A stretch of 64,000 bases of DNA from Branchiostoma lanceolatum (Eukaryota > Chordata > Leptocardii > Amphioxiformes > Branchiostomatidae): NCBI RefSeq assembly GCF_035083965.1, contig NC_089739.1:4780198-4844197 (forward strand), in the 5' to 3' direction. The notes below the pieces were generated by a model, which saw nothing but the letters and a program-made list of their open reading frames with translations, did no database searches and had not been told where the DNA came from. Position numbers and translations under genes: made by a program. Shown here in pieces: positions 22,906-35,825 of this stretch. Each line of letters opens with the position of its first letter. The first letter of the stretch is position 1.

Positions 22906-25900
22906 CTATATTACAGGTTACTTGCGAAATAATCATATTTCTCTTAAGGACAACAAAAGAAGAACAAGAAGAATTTTGAATGATCCTCATGTGCTGTATA
23001 GACATCACGGGGAAAACTACATTAGGATCTATTGGAAAAACACTAGCTTCAACTCACAACAACAAGTTTTCAACTAGGATACTATTATCAATAGCACAGG
23101 TAACAAAAAACTTTCCTCGTGACGTCAAAGCTCTAAGCCCAATATCCGGACCTTGGAGAGATTCCGCTAAGGTAGAGAGGATTAGGATTCAAACACTCAG
23201 ATTTGAATTTCACCGCCCGTCACTTTAGGCACAGATAAACCTGTTGTGTTACGCCGAAGGGCGCATATACCGGCTATAGAGATACGGATACAGAAATCGA
23301 AAAGAAAAACACACGACGAAAGAAAATATTCCTTGACAAACCGTTAGTTTAAACGAAGGATGCAGGTCTAAATATATTGAAGCATTTTTAAGACACCGAG
23401 TTGATTTTGCTCCAGTTAGGGCGGTCATGGCGCCCTAGGCCAGTATTACCGGGATTTGTTTACCCTTGTCTGCTTCGCTCACCTGTAAAGAGCGCCAGGT
23501 GTGCTATTACTATGTAAACAAAGATCGGTGACTACAACCCCCAACATAAGTCAACAAGGACAAGTCACATGGATAAAAGATGGCCGACCCGGATAAAAAC
23601 AGTTCTTGGAAGAGACAGACGGTTTGTTATTCATAGAAAATCACAGTGATTAGAGTTAGTGGTTTGAAGCGCCACGTATGTCATGGTGGTCTCTAAACAC
23701 CTGGACTACACTGATCTATCTGGCTGAATATGTTTCTGACTACAAAAAGGGCAAGGCATGTAGAAAGGTAAGGTCGTCAACTTTTTAATGTATCAACTGT
23801 AAACAGTAGATGTTTGATATGTATAGTTCCGTATTTTGGGTTTCTAGGGCCATGTTTTTTGTCGATGATTGCAAGACCGTAGCTCTTCGTGTAGATTGCC
23901 AGACACGGAACACGGTATCTGCTATCACTATTGTGTACTCTGGTGGCTCTTGATTATAGTTTTCAGTAAGTGTTGAACGTGTGAATGGCAGGGGCTTAAG
24001 GAAAGAATAGTTCTGAGTAAATGATACTAATTTTTGCAAATTATAGCACACACGTTGCTCAAATGATACAAAAGCACGGTTAAACGACAGAAGAGTGTTT
24101 GTCTGGTAAGAGTATCGAAAAGGTCATATTTGTGTTCAGTAGTCTGCCAACCATGAAAGTTTGTCCTACTGTTCCCACATCTGACAGAAAACACTGCCCC
24201 TATGCTGTTTTAATAGTACAAAATCAAAAGGTATTCACTAAATTAATATGTTTTTAGGGATAACGTACAAAAATATCCGTAATGTGTAAAAAGAAATAAC
24301 AGTTTCATCGACGTTTTTCCGTTTGTAACTACATGTAGTACTATTTGTGTATGACTTGAATGTACAGGATTTTTATACAGGATTTGTGTTAATTATAGAG
24401 TATGTGTACATTCGTAGAGCACATTCCTAGTGGTGATACATATCTTAAAACTTGCGCTAAGATTTGTCCATAAAGCGCAGCTATAGGTAGGCGCTCTGTA
24501 CGTCAGACAATATTTATAAGGTATCATTTCCTTGTGAGTCACAATTGGCCAGACGTTGGGCAAACAATACACCGCGGGCTGTTCTTACAACCCCCATGTA
24601 CAAACCTCAGTAAAACGAGCTATTCAAAATAAGAATTAAGATCCCAAATGATTCCCCTTTAAGACCAGAAACTGGCTACCTCTGAAACAATTTGTTTCGA
24701 AATTTTCGGATATTTTGAAAAACAAACAAGACGTCGACATGCGGTAAACATACCATAAAGCCACCAAGGTCAGCCGTACCCTTTGGAAAACCGTCTCTTT
24801 GTGAAAGATTCAACAGGAATCAACAGAACAAAATCTTTTTATCCCGCCCTAATCGTCCATTCATCTCCCAATTTTGTCGTCAATCTCTCTGCTTACGTCT
24901 AAATCCATAAACCAATGTGTATGTTTACATGGTCACGAACGCACTGACAGGGAGGTAGCATTGTTGCTTGGTGAGTCACACAGTCTGGTAGCGTTTCTTT
25001 AAGGGAAGAACAGAGATTTTAGTGTCCCTAGTAGACATCCTTAGAATAATAGACAAGACTTTAAACGTTTATAAAGCAGCAAAATGTTGTTGGAAAGTAA
25101 TTTGGTTTTATAAGAGACTCGTCGACAGCAGAGATTCATGTCTGTGGCACAGTGAAACATGATACCGGACCACCATGATGTTTTGAACATTTATTTCCTC
25201 CTATTACGCAACCTGCTGTTGATCTTCAGTAATCATCTACATATTTGCAATACACGTCATAGAACGTATGCATGGATACAGATCAAAGTCATTGTTTTAA
25301 ACGAGTCGTGATCGATGGTCTCATATATGCAAACCTGTAAGGTCAAGTGCGTCATCAAAATGGCGGTTAGAATGCGTGTGTATTCTTACACATACATGTC
25401 GCAATCATGTTCTAAATTCTCAACCTTTTTGCTGTGATACTTGCAACCGATTCGATTTATGTGAGGCAAAGGAAAGTATTTTTCATTCTTACTATGTTGT
25501 ATCGTAACCGTTGAAATACATAGTAAGTAAATGGGGTCTAATGCCGTGTTCCCTTTCTCGTTCCACAGTTTATGACAAGATGATAGATTATCCTATATTA
25601 TGTAAGGATAGACATAATTGGAATTCAGATTTGATTTGAATACTTTTATAACGGTAAGATTTGGTTAGATATTACGGATTATGTGGCTGTATTATACATC
25701 TAATGGTGAATGATATTTTGTAATAAATCTATGTACAAATAAGTGAGATTTGTCTGTTTGTGCTCTAACTTGTAAGTATGTGTGCGTGTGTATGTGAGTG
25801 TTTTATTGTTTAAGTGTTTTATTGTTTGAGTGTTTCATTGTTTAATGCAGATGCTAGACAAACTGCGTCTGTGAACACCTAGCTCCTCCAGTTGTTTTGA

Positions 25901-25975
25901 GATTTGAATGAATATGTCTTATTTTTCTTACCTGCCTTCTTATAGGTCATTTATTATGGATAGCTGTCTAATACA

Positions 25976-28900
25976 ATGAATTCTCAAAGAAGAGTACAAC
26001 CCTTGGACGCCGGCCCAGAAAACGTAAGAAATTTTAACAAACACAATTACTGTAAATCTTTTAATACTGGTGGAACTGTACATGTGATGTTATGTACAAA
26101 CTACCGTATGATATCTACACGTTGTGTACGTGATAGATATTATAGCCTTTATGCAGTGTTTTACATTACTCGAATTTCTTCTAAATGACGGATATTCGAA
26201 TATCATCACGCATACTAAATATTTTGAACGGCAAAGAGAGAACTTATTATGAGAAATATATTTCAAACGATATTGCTATCTTCGTTCGATTTAGCCAAAT
26301 CAGCATATCCACCGAGTTATCAATGATAGGCAATTGTGTCTTATTTATAGGAAATGTTCGACAACCCTGCGTTCGACGGCCATCCGTCCAACACGCCGGG
26401 ACACCAGAGCTTCTCACAAACAGCTCAAACTTCGAGAGTAGAAATCCGTCGACCGAATGAGACTGATATACAAAGATATACACAACCAAAGGATTCCACG
26501 GAGAACCATATACACAAACCTGAGCTCTGTTCCAGTCAGTTTGCTATCAGCGTAACAGTTGTTGTCATCATCGGCCTGGCAATTATAGTGGGTCTCACCG
26601 TAGGTGTCGTCCTACAAGGTATGAATACATTAGTCTTCCATCGGTGGTTTGATGAATTTTTTGAATGGATTTTTTTGAATACTTTGTTGATATAGTTACT
26701 TGCCACTCTTTACTCACCAAAAGCTACCACAAATTCTACGCAGTTAGTTATTATTGATAAGAAGAAAAATTAGCATGCAATTGAGCTTATCAATCTGAGG
26801 TTATGCTTTTCTGTTTTTATTGATAGTCAAGACTGAAAATTATTTTTGTCTTGCAGCAATGTCTTCATCATCACCGTCCAAGACAACGACTGTATCTCCT
26901 TCTCAAAACAGTAAGTTCCTTTAAGAGTATTACTGATTTAAAAGCGTCTCTAAAATGTGATTCTATAGTGGCTGCCTGGTAAGATTCAGGACACGTATAA
27001 AATATGCTGTCTATCTTTATAATATACTGATATTCAAACCTCATGTCAATCAGTTGGTTATCAACAGCTTATCAACTTTTTCTCCAGTTTGTCTTTTGCA
27101 AAATCAATATAGGTCTAATATATAAATTTCCTAATCATCAACACAATACGAATTAGGTTGAGAGTAGGTTTTGATATCACCTCCAATGAAAATGAAATGT
27201 CATATTGTATCTTTAGCTAATGACAAGACAACAACTACTGCATCACCGTATGCCCAAACTCAGGCTCCAACCGGTGAGTGTTAAATATTTCATGTTTATG
27301 TTATCTGCATTTTGTACACTAATGGCCGATTAAACATTAGTTGTCTGCATACAATATTAACAACAATGATGGTTAAGAGTTAATGATAACAAGAATAATG
27401 ATAATGATACTAATAATCTTAATGCTGATGACAATAGTAATGATGATGATGACAATAATGATGATAACGATAATAGTAATGTTATTCATAATGATGACGA
27501 TAGTGATGTTGATTATGACAAGGATGATATGATAACGACAATAATAAGGGGGTTGAAGGGTTTCCTATAGATATTAGCCCATGAATTGCTCTGGCATTCA
27601 CAATATGATTGTCATAATTATGAATGTTTGAAATTCATTACATTTAGATAACGATACTTTGAATTAGCGTACTTTTATGCAAAGTTCATTCAGAAGAAGC
27701 AATAAAGATGATACTTCCATTGCTTGTCCAGCCCCACCTACCTGTGCCCAGCAGGGCCTGTGGGGGTGTGATGATGGGAATTGTATCAACCCGGCCTGGT
27801 TGTGTGACGGGGATCACGACTGTACAGGAGGAGAGGACGAGAACAACTGTCCGAGTAAGTTCATAGCGTAGTCTCAGCGAGCAGGACATAGAGATTCATA
27901 ATGTATGTCATTTACTGAACTAACTGTACGCAATTATTACAAATTTAGTAAATGAAATTTTAAGATTCATTGTGTATTTTTATTCTGTGATTCTTATGTT
28001 GTTTAATAGCCTTTAATATTTAGTAATTGGAATCTCAAGGTCTATTTTGTATGTCTTTTTATAAGTTGTAGGGGACCAATAAAAATTCTATTGTTGCATG
28101 AATACATTTTCGTTCTACATGTGATACCAAAGTGATCCCCTTACTACTTTACTTTCTCCTGTTTTCAGCGTCCTGCAGTAGTTTCCAGTTCGAGTGTGCG
28201 GACGGTACATGTATATCCGCCAGCTGGCAATGTGACACGGAGAGCGACTGTTCCAATGGTGACGATGAGGTCAACTGTACAGCTAAAAGTACGTTATCTT
28301 ATACGTATAATGTGTACTATTATATGTTATGTATACACGAATGATTTGTATTGTTAAATGTATGAAAAGGGGGTATTGTTTAATAAAATGCAAAAATATT
28401 CAAGAAATGTTTCTTTGTATATCAATTTGCAAGCAAACTGCACATTGCTCCATAACACATAATCAAATATCATCGCAGCAGCTATATATCTTCTAAAAGC
28501 TATATCATTTTTCTACTTAAATATTCTAACAACCATTTCGTTGCAGCCTGCACTTCTACCGAGTTCACTTGTGACAACGGTGCTTGCATAGCGCTGAGCC
28601 TGACATGCGACTCGTACCGGGACTGCAGTGGAGGAGAGGACGAGCTGAATTGTCAAGGTGATCATTATGTATTCTGGCATAGACTTTTAGTTAGTCGTGT
28701 TATCTATCATAAGTGTAAGAAAATGTACCACGATTGTGCAAATGTGCTACTGTCTAGTTCATGTATAACTGTGCCCGTAATAGGCAAAAAAGAATGATTT
28801 CAAGTTATGCAGATGATATTTATATTCAATTTTCTCTAACTAAATGTATCGCTCACCTATATCACTAGACAGTTGATTCTACAGTACCTTGTGTAAAATA

Positions 28901-31900
28901 ACAATGAAATGCCTAACTAAAATATATGGACTATCTTGTTTTTTTCTATTAGGTTTGAATTCAACAGCGGTGCCAATCGTCCTCCAAGGAAACTGCAGCG
29001 CCGACCAGAGGTTTTGTTACGACAGTGCCAAAAACTGTATAGAGGCTGCGCAGTGGTGCGATGGAACGGACCATTGTCCGACCGGGAGAGACGAAAAATT
29101 TTGCAGTAAGTAAAGAAATTAAACCGCAACAAACTGGCTATAGCTACAGCTGGCATTGGCCATGGCAGTAATTTAAGAAAAATCGTTTACTACAAAGAAA
29201 CATTTTTGGAAAGAACTGATTTGTGTCTAATTAAAATCACACCACATATCATGCTAAAATTGAACGCTATGGTTCTGATCATGAGTTTGCAGTCACGTGC
29301 CTATGACGTAAGCGTCCGCCATTTTGGTGGGTTAAAGACTCGTGCAAACAAACGGCCTTATTGGAAAATTCCTATTTCCAAATGCCCCTCTTCGTTCCGT
29401 TAAACATGTTTCTTCTTCGTTATCTTTGAATATAGATATAAAGAGAGCAATATACTACCAGACTATGAGTATGAGCGTAATAGTGGGGCTCAAGCGCCAC
29501 CAATTGACCAGTTTAACGGGTCTGGACCTTTTAGCCTAGTGGTTTAGTGCGTTGTGTTCATGGGCTGGCGGCCCAGGTTCGAATCCCGGGAGCCATGAGT
29601 CTGTACTACTCGCCTCTTGTGTTTCAGTGGTTACAATCAAACACCGGGAATCTTACCCGGGCCTTGGTGGTGAGAGCGCCAAATCCTAACCACTAGGCCA
29701 CATGCGAGCTCTTTTTTTTTGGAGATTCATGAGTAACGTTTTTTGATTGTTGCCATACAGCCTGTGGTAGAAGACCTGCGGTAGAAACTAGCAGAAGGGG
29801 GAGCACGCGGATCGTAGGCGGGACTGAGCCGACCCGAGGCGCCTGGCCGTGGCAGGTGTCTCTGCATGACGGCGGGAGTCACTCCTGTGGCGCTTCCCTG
29901 GTCAACACCAAGTTTCTAGTCACAGCGGCACACTGCGTGTACGAGTAAGTAGCATGATGTATCACCGTAAACTTCTAAAGATTAGTTTTTAACCCTAAAA
30001 TTATAATAGCAGAAGATCACAGTTAATAATGGATTTTTTTCTTATCAAACGACTGAAACGATGTACACTAGTGAGTCTTGACTGATTATTCGCAAAAGTG
30101 AGATTTTGGTCAACGCGCACGACCTACAGTAATAAGTACAAGCAAACATTGCATTTGAAAATTAGTTCAACCATATGTTCACCGTTATCCATCCCTATAC
30201 CATTTCATGTGTATACAATTTATGCAGATGCTAAATTCAAATGTTAATCTAATCCTCTTGAAGCTATGTTCTGTGCAAGTAAAATTTGAGATTGAAGTAT
30301 CTATCGGGCATTTATGCAGAAGTCTTTATTGACACAACAGAAGTACAGCGACTTCCGTAAGGTCTTCTACAACTAAACATGCAAACAATAACAATGGGAT
30401 ACAAAATAATTCACCTTATGTCTTCTATGATTTGACAGTTCTCAGATCCCCGGCAGTTGGACGGCGTACCTGGGCCTCCATGAACAGGGGGAGAACACAG
30501 AACAGCTGCAGACACGTGATGTGGACAGGATCATCATTCATGAGAGGTGAACACTTTCAAATCTACTGTCGTAATTAGTATTCCCCTGGCGGTATTGAAG
30601 ACAGCTCCACCTATTGTGTACAACGGAATGCCTCTAGTACTGTATGAGTACAAAGGGCAAACATTTAACAATGCATTGATGATTAGTTGATATATACATC
30701 GACAGATGAATATGTTGGAATTTTCAATATGTTTATTCTCTTCCAATTACACTATTACAAGAGACACCACGCCCACTTTCTTTCAGAATTTGATAAGAAA
30801 CATTTACTTGGATGATGTGTTATTTTCTAGTTATTTGTATGTTTTTAAGTCGCATTCTTGATTTGATATATGAACTTTAAGCTCGGAATTATCTCTTTTG
30901 GCTGACGCCATACGTAGCCTGCAACTGAACTGGTTGTGGCCTCTTGGTTCCAATTAGTTGGTAACTTGAAGACCCAGGTTGGAGCTGCATTCGTCTTTCA
31001 GAAGGGACGTAAAATTGGGGTCCGCGATGGAGGAGGTGCATCGAGCACGTAACAAATCACTACAACAGCCTTATTACTCAGACGGGCACCTACTGGCGGT
31101 ACTTCAGATGAATATAACTTCTGAACTTTTCCCATTGTAGGTATGACGCTATCCGGACTGATTTTGATATCGCTCTGATGGAGCTGTCGTCGGAAATAAA
31201 CATCACAGACCATGTCTACCCTGTCTGTCTGCCCAGTGACGACACCGAGTTCGCTGTAGGGACAAACTGTTGGATATCAGGATGGGGCTCCGTTGCAGAT
31301 GGTGGTAAGTGCTATTTTGAGAAAATGAATTATACAGGAAAAACTGTCCAAGAAGACCCCCCAGGGGACCGATGTGGACAGGTGGTTATTACTATCATTA
31401 TTATCAGGATTCTTAATATTTGTGTCAATGGTAAAAATCATCTAAGGGACCATAAAAAAAGTCAGATTGGACAGGTGGTCCTTCTGTGAAGGTGGTAACT
31501 TGAACAGATTTGATTACACATACATCAATAAGAAGAATCCAAGAATGAATCGTTAGAATTTAGAATTCTAAATGTTACGTTGCTTGACACCTTTTACTTT
31601 TATCCGAACTGCTTAACCCAGGTGCTTTATTATTCAATATTCGCCATTGCCTCCATAAAAAATGGAGGTACTGTTTTTGGCTTGTCTGTCTGTTTTCGCC
31701 TTTGTGTGCCTGTTTGTTTGTGTTTCCGGACATTTGAGGTCAGCATAACTTGAGAACCTCTGGCTGTATTTGTATTTATCAACTTTTATTTTCCCTCTGT
31801 GATGCTGATATTAGCAGCTTGCTAGTATTCATGACCACTGGGTCGTATACTTTTCCATGTTGTTCAGTAACACAACAGTCAAACTATTACAACAGAACAA

Positions 31901-32861
31901 CCTACTGAAATTATTTCTATTGCTCGCCATAGAATTAGCTTATCAAAATCCTTGTTGCTTATTTTTGATAGGTGTTCAAGCTACTACATTACAAGAAGCC
32001 GAGGTCCCATTGGTCGACACCACCGTGTGCGATGACGCAGTTCACTATGACGGACAGATCACAGACCGGATGTTGTGTGCCGGATATGACGCAGGAGGGA
32101 TAGATGCCTGTCAGGTGAACACGTCATATTCATTCTTTTACGCTGTGATTGCGATCTTTACTTTTAGAAAAAAATGACTTATTTCTGTTATGATAATGAT
32201 GATGATAATCTTTATTTGCATGATCTTGCCCACATGGGCTAAATGCAGTTACTGTAGTTATAGTTTTACATCAAAGGCCGAATATCATTAAATGTAGCTA
32301 TAGTATTGATAGTGACTTTGACAAGGGTACGTGGAGACAAAACAGTTAAGCCTGAAAAATCTATGCTACCAGCAAATCTATCGTAGACATTTTATCACTT
32401 AATATACAGTTTTAAAACAGGCATGCAAAACTATGCTACCACTTACTCTATTATTTTCATCCTTTTCCCTTTTCTTTAAAAAAGTTCCCTTTTCTTTATA
32501 CGAATTCTCGGAGTTTCAATTGTACAATATGAGGATGTCATAAAATATACAAATAATTTGTATTTTATAATGATATAACAGACAACTCATGGAAACTATT
32601 TCTAAATGTTAAATGCTTTCGTAATATCAGTGATGTATCTTATCAAGTGCTGATAACAATATGATTAACCAATTAAATCATGATGTCTTCACCACTTTAC
32701 AGGGTGATTCAGGCGGCCCTCTGGTTTGTCAGGATGGGGTCACGTGGTACCTTGTGGGCGTGACCAGCTGGGGAGATGGGTGTGGCCAGCCGAACAAACC
32801 TGGAATTTACGCTGACGTCAAATACCTTAGGGACTGGATTAATACAAAACTCGAGAGCTGA
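25976..32861 (+). CDS. Type II membrane serine protease: four LDLa, trypsin
   Basis: Thirteen exons: 25976-26023, 26351-26618, 26857-26910, 27217-27273, 27732-27854, 28169-28288, 28547-28657, 28953-29105, 29761-29944, 30439-30546, 31141-31304, 31972-32114 and 32703-32861. They give 563 residues in a closed frame. The cytoplasmic tail shares the NPAF motif with the upstream paralogue. A membrane helix spans about 80-103, followed by a Ser/Thr-rich linker on two small exons and four LDLa modules (about 143-311). The trypsin domain has activation site STR/IVGG (R328/I329), His369, Asp418, Ser514 (GDSGGP) and S1 Asp508. There is no SEA domain. The trypsin exon pattern and phases (2-2-1-0) equal those of the upstream gene, proving tandem duplication. 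AATAAA lies at 32960-32965. Expected to be a surface-anchored Lys/Arg-specific protease. Confidence 0.94.
27360..27545 (+). repeat. GAT/AAT-rich low-complexity tract
   Basis: Imperfect trinucleotide array of GAT, AAT and GAC units in the intron before the first LDLa exon. Confidence 0.8.
29530..29706. mobile_element. tRNA-like element with an inverted second head
   Basis: The left end has box A-like TAGCCTAGTGGTTTAG and box B GGTTCGAATCCCG, spaced as in a tRNA head. The right end carries CCTAACCACTAGGCCAC, the reverse complement of another box A-like head. It lies in the intron just before the first trypsin exon. It is probably a tRNA-derived SINE with a head-to-head partner. A working tRNA gene is unlikely, because I cannot fold a complete cloverleaf. 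Confidence 0.55.
30318..30402 (-). mobile_element. LINE 3' tail fragment
   Basis: TCTTTATTGACACAACAGAAG and CTTCCGTAAGGTCTTCTAC match the tail of the LINE at 9720-10240 (TCTTTATTGACACAACAAAAG there). It ends about 35 bases upstream of a trypsin exon. Confidence 0.75.
30912..31095 (+). mobile_element. SINE, plus strand, divergent
   Basis: GTAGCCTGCAACTG, TTGGTTCCAATTAGTTGG and CCAGGTTGGAGCTGCA resemble the head of the SINE at 17341. TCGTCTTTCAGAAGGGACG, AATTGGGGTCC and GAGGAGGTGCATCGAGCACG match the 3' domain found at 34060 and 54525. It lies in a trypsin intron. Confidence 0.75.
31660..31785 (+). repeat. Dispersed repeat, family A, partial copy
   Basis: ATGGAGGTACTGTTTTTGGC, a TGTCTGTCTG stretch and GAGGTCAGCATAACTTGAGAACC resemble the first half of 12600-12840. 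Confidence 0.6.
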
Positions 32862-35825
32862 TGAACCTTACATGTTTTACAATGCCATGTTTGATTGGTC
32901 AGAATCACAGTTACAAGAGTTTTGATTGGTTATAATATGGGATGGGCTGTCACACTATCAATAAAGGGAGGCTCACCATCCCTATAGCGACAGTCGAGTT
33001 TCTTAGTAATATATATAGTGTATGGAGGAGCAAATCGGATCTAGAATAGAATGGATGCTATAGTCTAGCTGTTCCAACAGCTTTTTCTATGTAAAATTTA
33101 GAGTCTGGAGTCTGTCAAGGGAGGGGTTCCTCTGAAGGAGCGACAACACCTGGAAAGATGATGATGTAAACTTAAAACCTACAAAATGTGAAGCTTCAAT
33201 ACTTATGTAAGAGAAAACCCACCATAGATGGTATTGTATCATCATGTGACGTTGACAGTTGTTATGCCTATGGTCTTCATGTAAAATATGTTTTAGATTT
33301 TATGATAAATCCTATACAAAATGTATGTCATTTGCTGTTATGGTCAGTATAATGGAAGAAATGTTCAAGCTTAAGCCTTAGATGACAGTCTTATATCCCA
33401 CACAGGATAAAGAGAATAAGTTATAAGTTAAGTTAAGTATAGCCTTATTAGACGAAGAGAAGAATACAGTATAGACGTAGGAATTAATTCTACAATTTTA
33501 TTGCTCAACTGTTGTATATGATACATAAGTGCCCGTGCTATTTTATGACTTTAGGAAATGATAAACGATATGACGTAGCATTATTTCAATAATGCTTTTC
33601 CCAGTGCCAAAGAGAAGTGTAAATATAGCATGTAAATGTTTACTAAGATGTGAACTGCTATGTACATTTAGTTTATGTAAAAATAAAATTGTCGAGGTCA
33701 TGGGCAGGTACCCATATGCTGTTTGTATGTCGTGAATATCAATATGCTTTATACATATCAAAGAATAAATTCTATGTTGATGTTGTTCCAAATTCTGTTG
33801 ACGTTGATCATATCTTTCCCGCATTATCATTAGAAGAAGCTGTAATGTTTCTATGGACACTCAAGTCAAGGCCAAAATATGTTGTCTACTAATGAGGCGA
33901 TGCGAAACGTTTTAACTTCTCCCCCTGGCGCCTAAGGCAATATTGCAGCATTAAGTAAATCACACACCTGACAGAATTATAATAATATGATATAATAATA
34001 TCAGGTGTATTTGCAGCCAGTGCCACAGGCAGGTACCCAATGTGTAGGGTAATGAGGCTGTTTAACGTGTTCGAGGCACCTCCTCGAGCACGGGACCCCC
34101 GTTTTACGTCCCTCCCGGAAGACGATTTCGTGGAAAGCTTCGTGAGGCTACAGCAATCCGGACGTCCTTGGTTGGTCCCCCATCCAAGCACTGTCCGGAC
34201 CGCGCGTTGCTTAACTTCCGAGATAGGAAAATGGATCTGTTGACAGAAAATCAGAGAAAATTTCTTCATCTTCGTTTTTACGTTGTCAACACTTTATGAC
34301 GCCTGGAAAGTCCACATTAGCCCTTGATTTTATCGGGGAAAACCAACAACAGTCACGGAAATACCCTTGTCTTACGTCATCGCTGCTGACGTCACTGTAC
34401 TTTTCCAAAGTATGTCGGGGTCTTTCATCCGCTGGTCGTGTTCCGCTTTGCCGTCTATTTCTGACGTTGTATGACAAAAAAGTTTCCACTTCAAGACTTA
34501 AAATCATAGCTAAGGGATTCATACGAGTAGTGCGTAACGATTTTGGGACTGCTTTTTCTCATGTCGAGCTTTGAACTCAACATACTGTGTCAACATAACA
34601 TTAGGTAAGTTCAGTATGTTTCCGTATGGTAGGTAGGTTGTTACTGTACCAATACACAATACTTTGCTTCGCAGGCTGTACCGTCTGGTGGAGGTGTGGT
34701 CAAGTTTTCTTTCATAAAATCGGTAAATTCTTCATACTACAGTATCGTTTGGTTACGAGGTACGACTCTTGTACTTTGTATTGTTTTACTACTTGTGACA
34801 CGCTACCATGAAATACTTCCGTAACGCATACAGTATTGTATCATAATGTTTTAAGCCATGGTAGCCAAGTGTTGGTGCGCATGGTTCGCTCTGAGTTGAA
34901 CTTAAACACGACAAAAGGAATACGTGTAGTTTTTAGATTAACAAATATAATAGTATACTGTATGTTTAAGTCGTCTACACAGCCACTAGAGACGTCAAGG
35001 ACCGTTATAACACGGCGAGTTTACTGGGTGTAGTCGCCTTGCCCTAGTGCATAATACTAAAACGTCAAAACTACACGAGGATATTTGTCAACAAGTTCCC
35101 TTCAGAAAATACGTGTGAATCTGCATGGTATGCTGTACATAGGTGTTTTTTTGCCTTGAAAAATCCCAAATACCACGTTCGGTTACACAGCGCTGTGTAC
35201 AGCAAAATGAACCCGGAAGTAGCATAACCTGAATACGCAAACATTTGAACACCGTTACACAGGGACTAAAATTTGCTTACAGCCAGAAAAAAACGTTACG
35301 CGTCGAATATGTTGCACTTGCTAGATTACATATACACAATAGCTTATGGATGATAATGTAATGATGATATAAGAATCGTTTTGAAGTTTGTTGAATTTGG
35401 TGCTACGTGGACCAGGCTACGTAGTGATGCATGGAAAGTACCTATACACGGGGATTCCCCTAAGTCTATGTAACATGCTTCAACAGACGTTTGAAAAACA
35501 GATTCTACCGGTACCTATCCTTTATTTTGACTTAATCTGATATTCAGCTATTATCTATCAAACTTGCACTATTTGCACGTTGATATTCTTGTCAAATTTT
35601 TAGGACAACAAAATACCGCCTGACCACTGTCGTTAATCATTTACCTTGTGTACGTTACTCCCAGTTGTTTTTATTACAATGTATTCTAAGTTGTTTACGC
35701 AAGGAGGTCTATATAACCTCCTTGGTTTACGGTACTCGTAGAGATATGTTTTCATTTTAGTATCCTTCCATTCACAGGCGCTGACAGAACTATCCACAGA
35801 TATCCCACAAGTACGAAGGCAAGTT
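32862..35825. other. Intergenic: downstream of the second trypsin gene
   Basis: This region holds the 3' end of the protease (AATAAA at 32960), unassigned A+T-rich sequence and a 5S-rRNA-derived SINE (34060-34226). A 5' untranslated exon piece follows an acceptor at 35771-35777 and runs into the next start codon. I see no coding exon in it. Confidence 0.6.
34060..34226 (-). mobile_element. 5S rRNA-derived SINE
   Basis: On the minus strand the start reads ATCTCGGAAGTTAAGCAACG, then CAGTGCTTGGATGGGGGACC, both hallmarks of 5S rRNA (internal promoter region included). It continues into GAGGGACGTAAAACGGGGG, GTGCTCGAGGAGGTGCCTCG and CACGTTAAA, the same 3' domain as the tRNA-headed SINEs here. The 5' end of the 5S head is missing. 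Confidence 0.85.

Larger units (their letters stand above)
21845..25975. other. Intergenic: between the two trypsin genes
   Basis: This region holds the 3' flank of the first protease, an inverted-repeat element (21957-22092) and a SINE tail (22805-22905). A plausible 5' untranslated exon of the next gene ends near a donor at 23768 (GAAAG/GTAAGG). An acceptor TTCTTATAG ends at 25945, 30 bases before the next start codon. Short open frames here lack any domain signature. The remaining DNA is A+T-rich and unassigned. Confidence 0.6.

Noticed and set aside
22862-23228. Two overlapping open frames as a small gene
   Set aside because: The first begins in a SINE fragment. Neither has a domain, splice signals or codon pattern like the neighbours.
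33543-33860. Minus-strand open frame of 105 residues
   Set aside because: A+T-rich intergenic sequence with no motif and no supporting splice sites.
34160-34226. 5S rRNA gene
   Set aside because: Only the middle of 5S is present, with substitutions, and it runs into a SINE tail.
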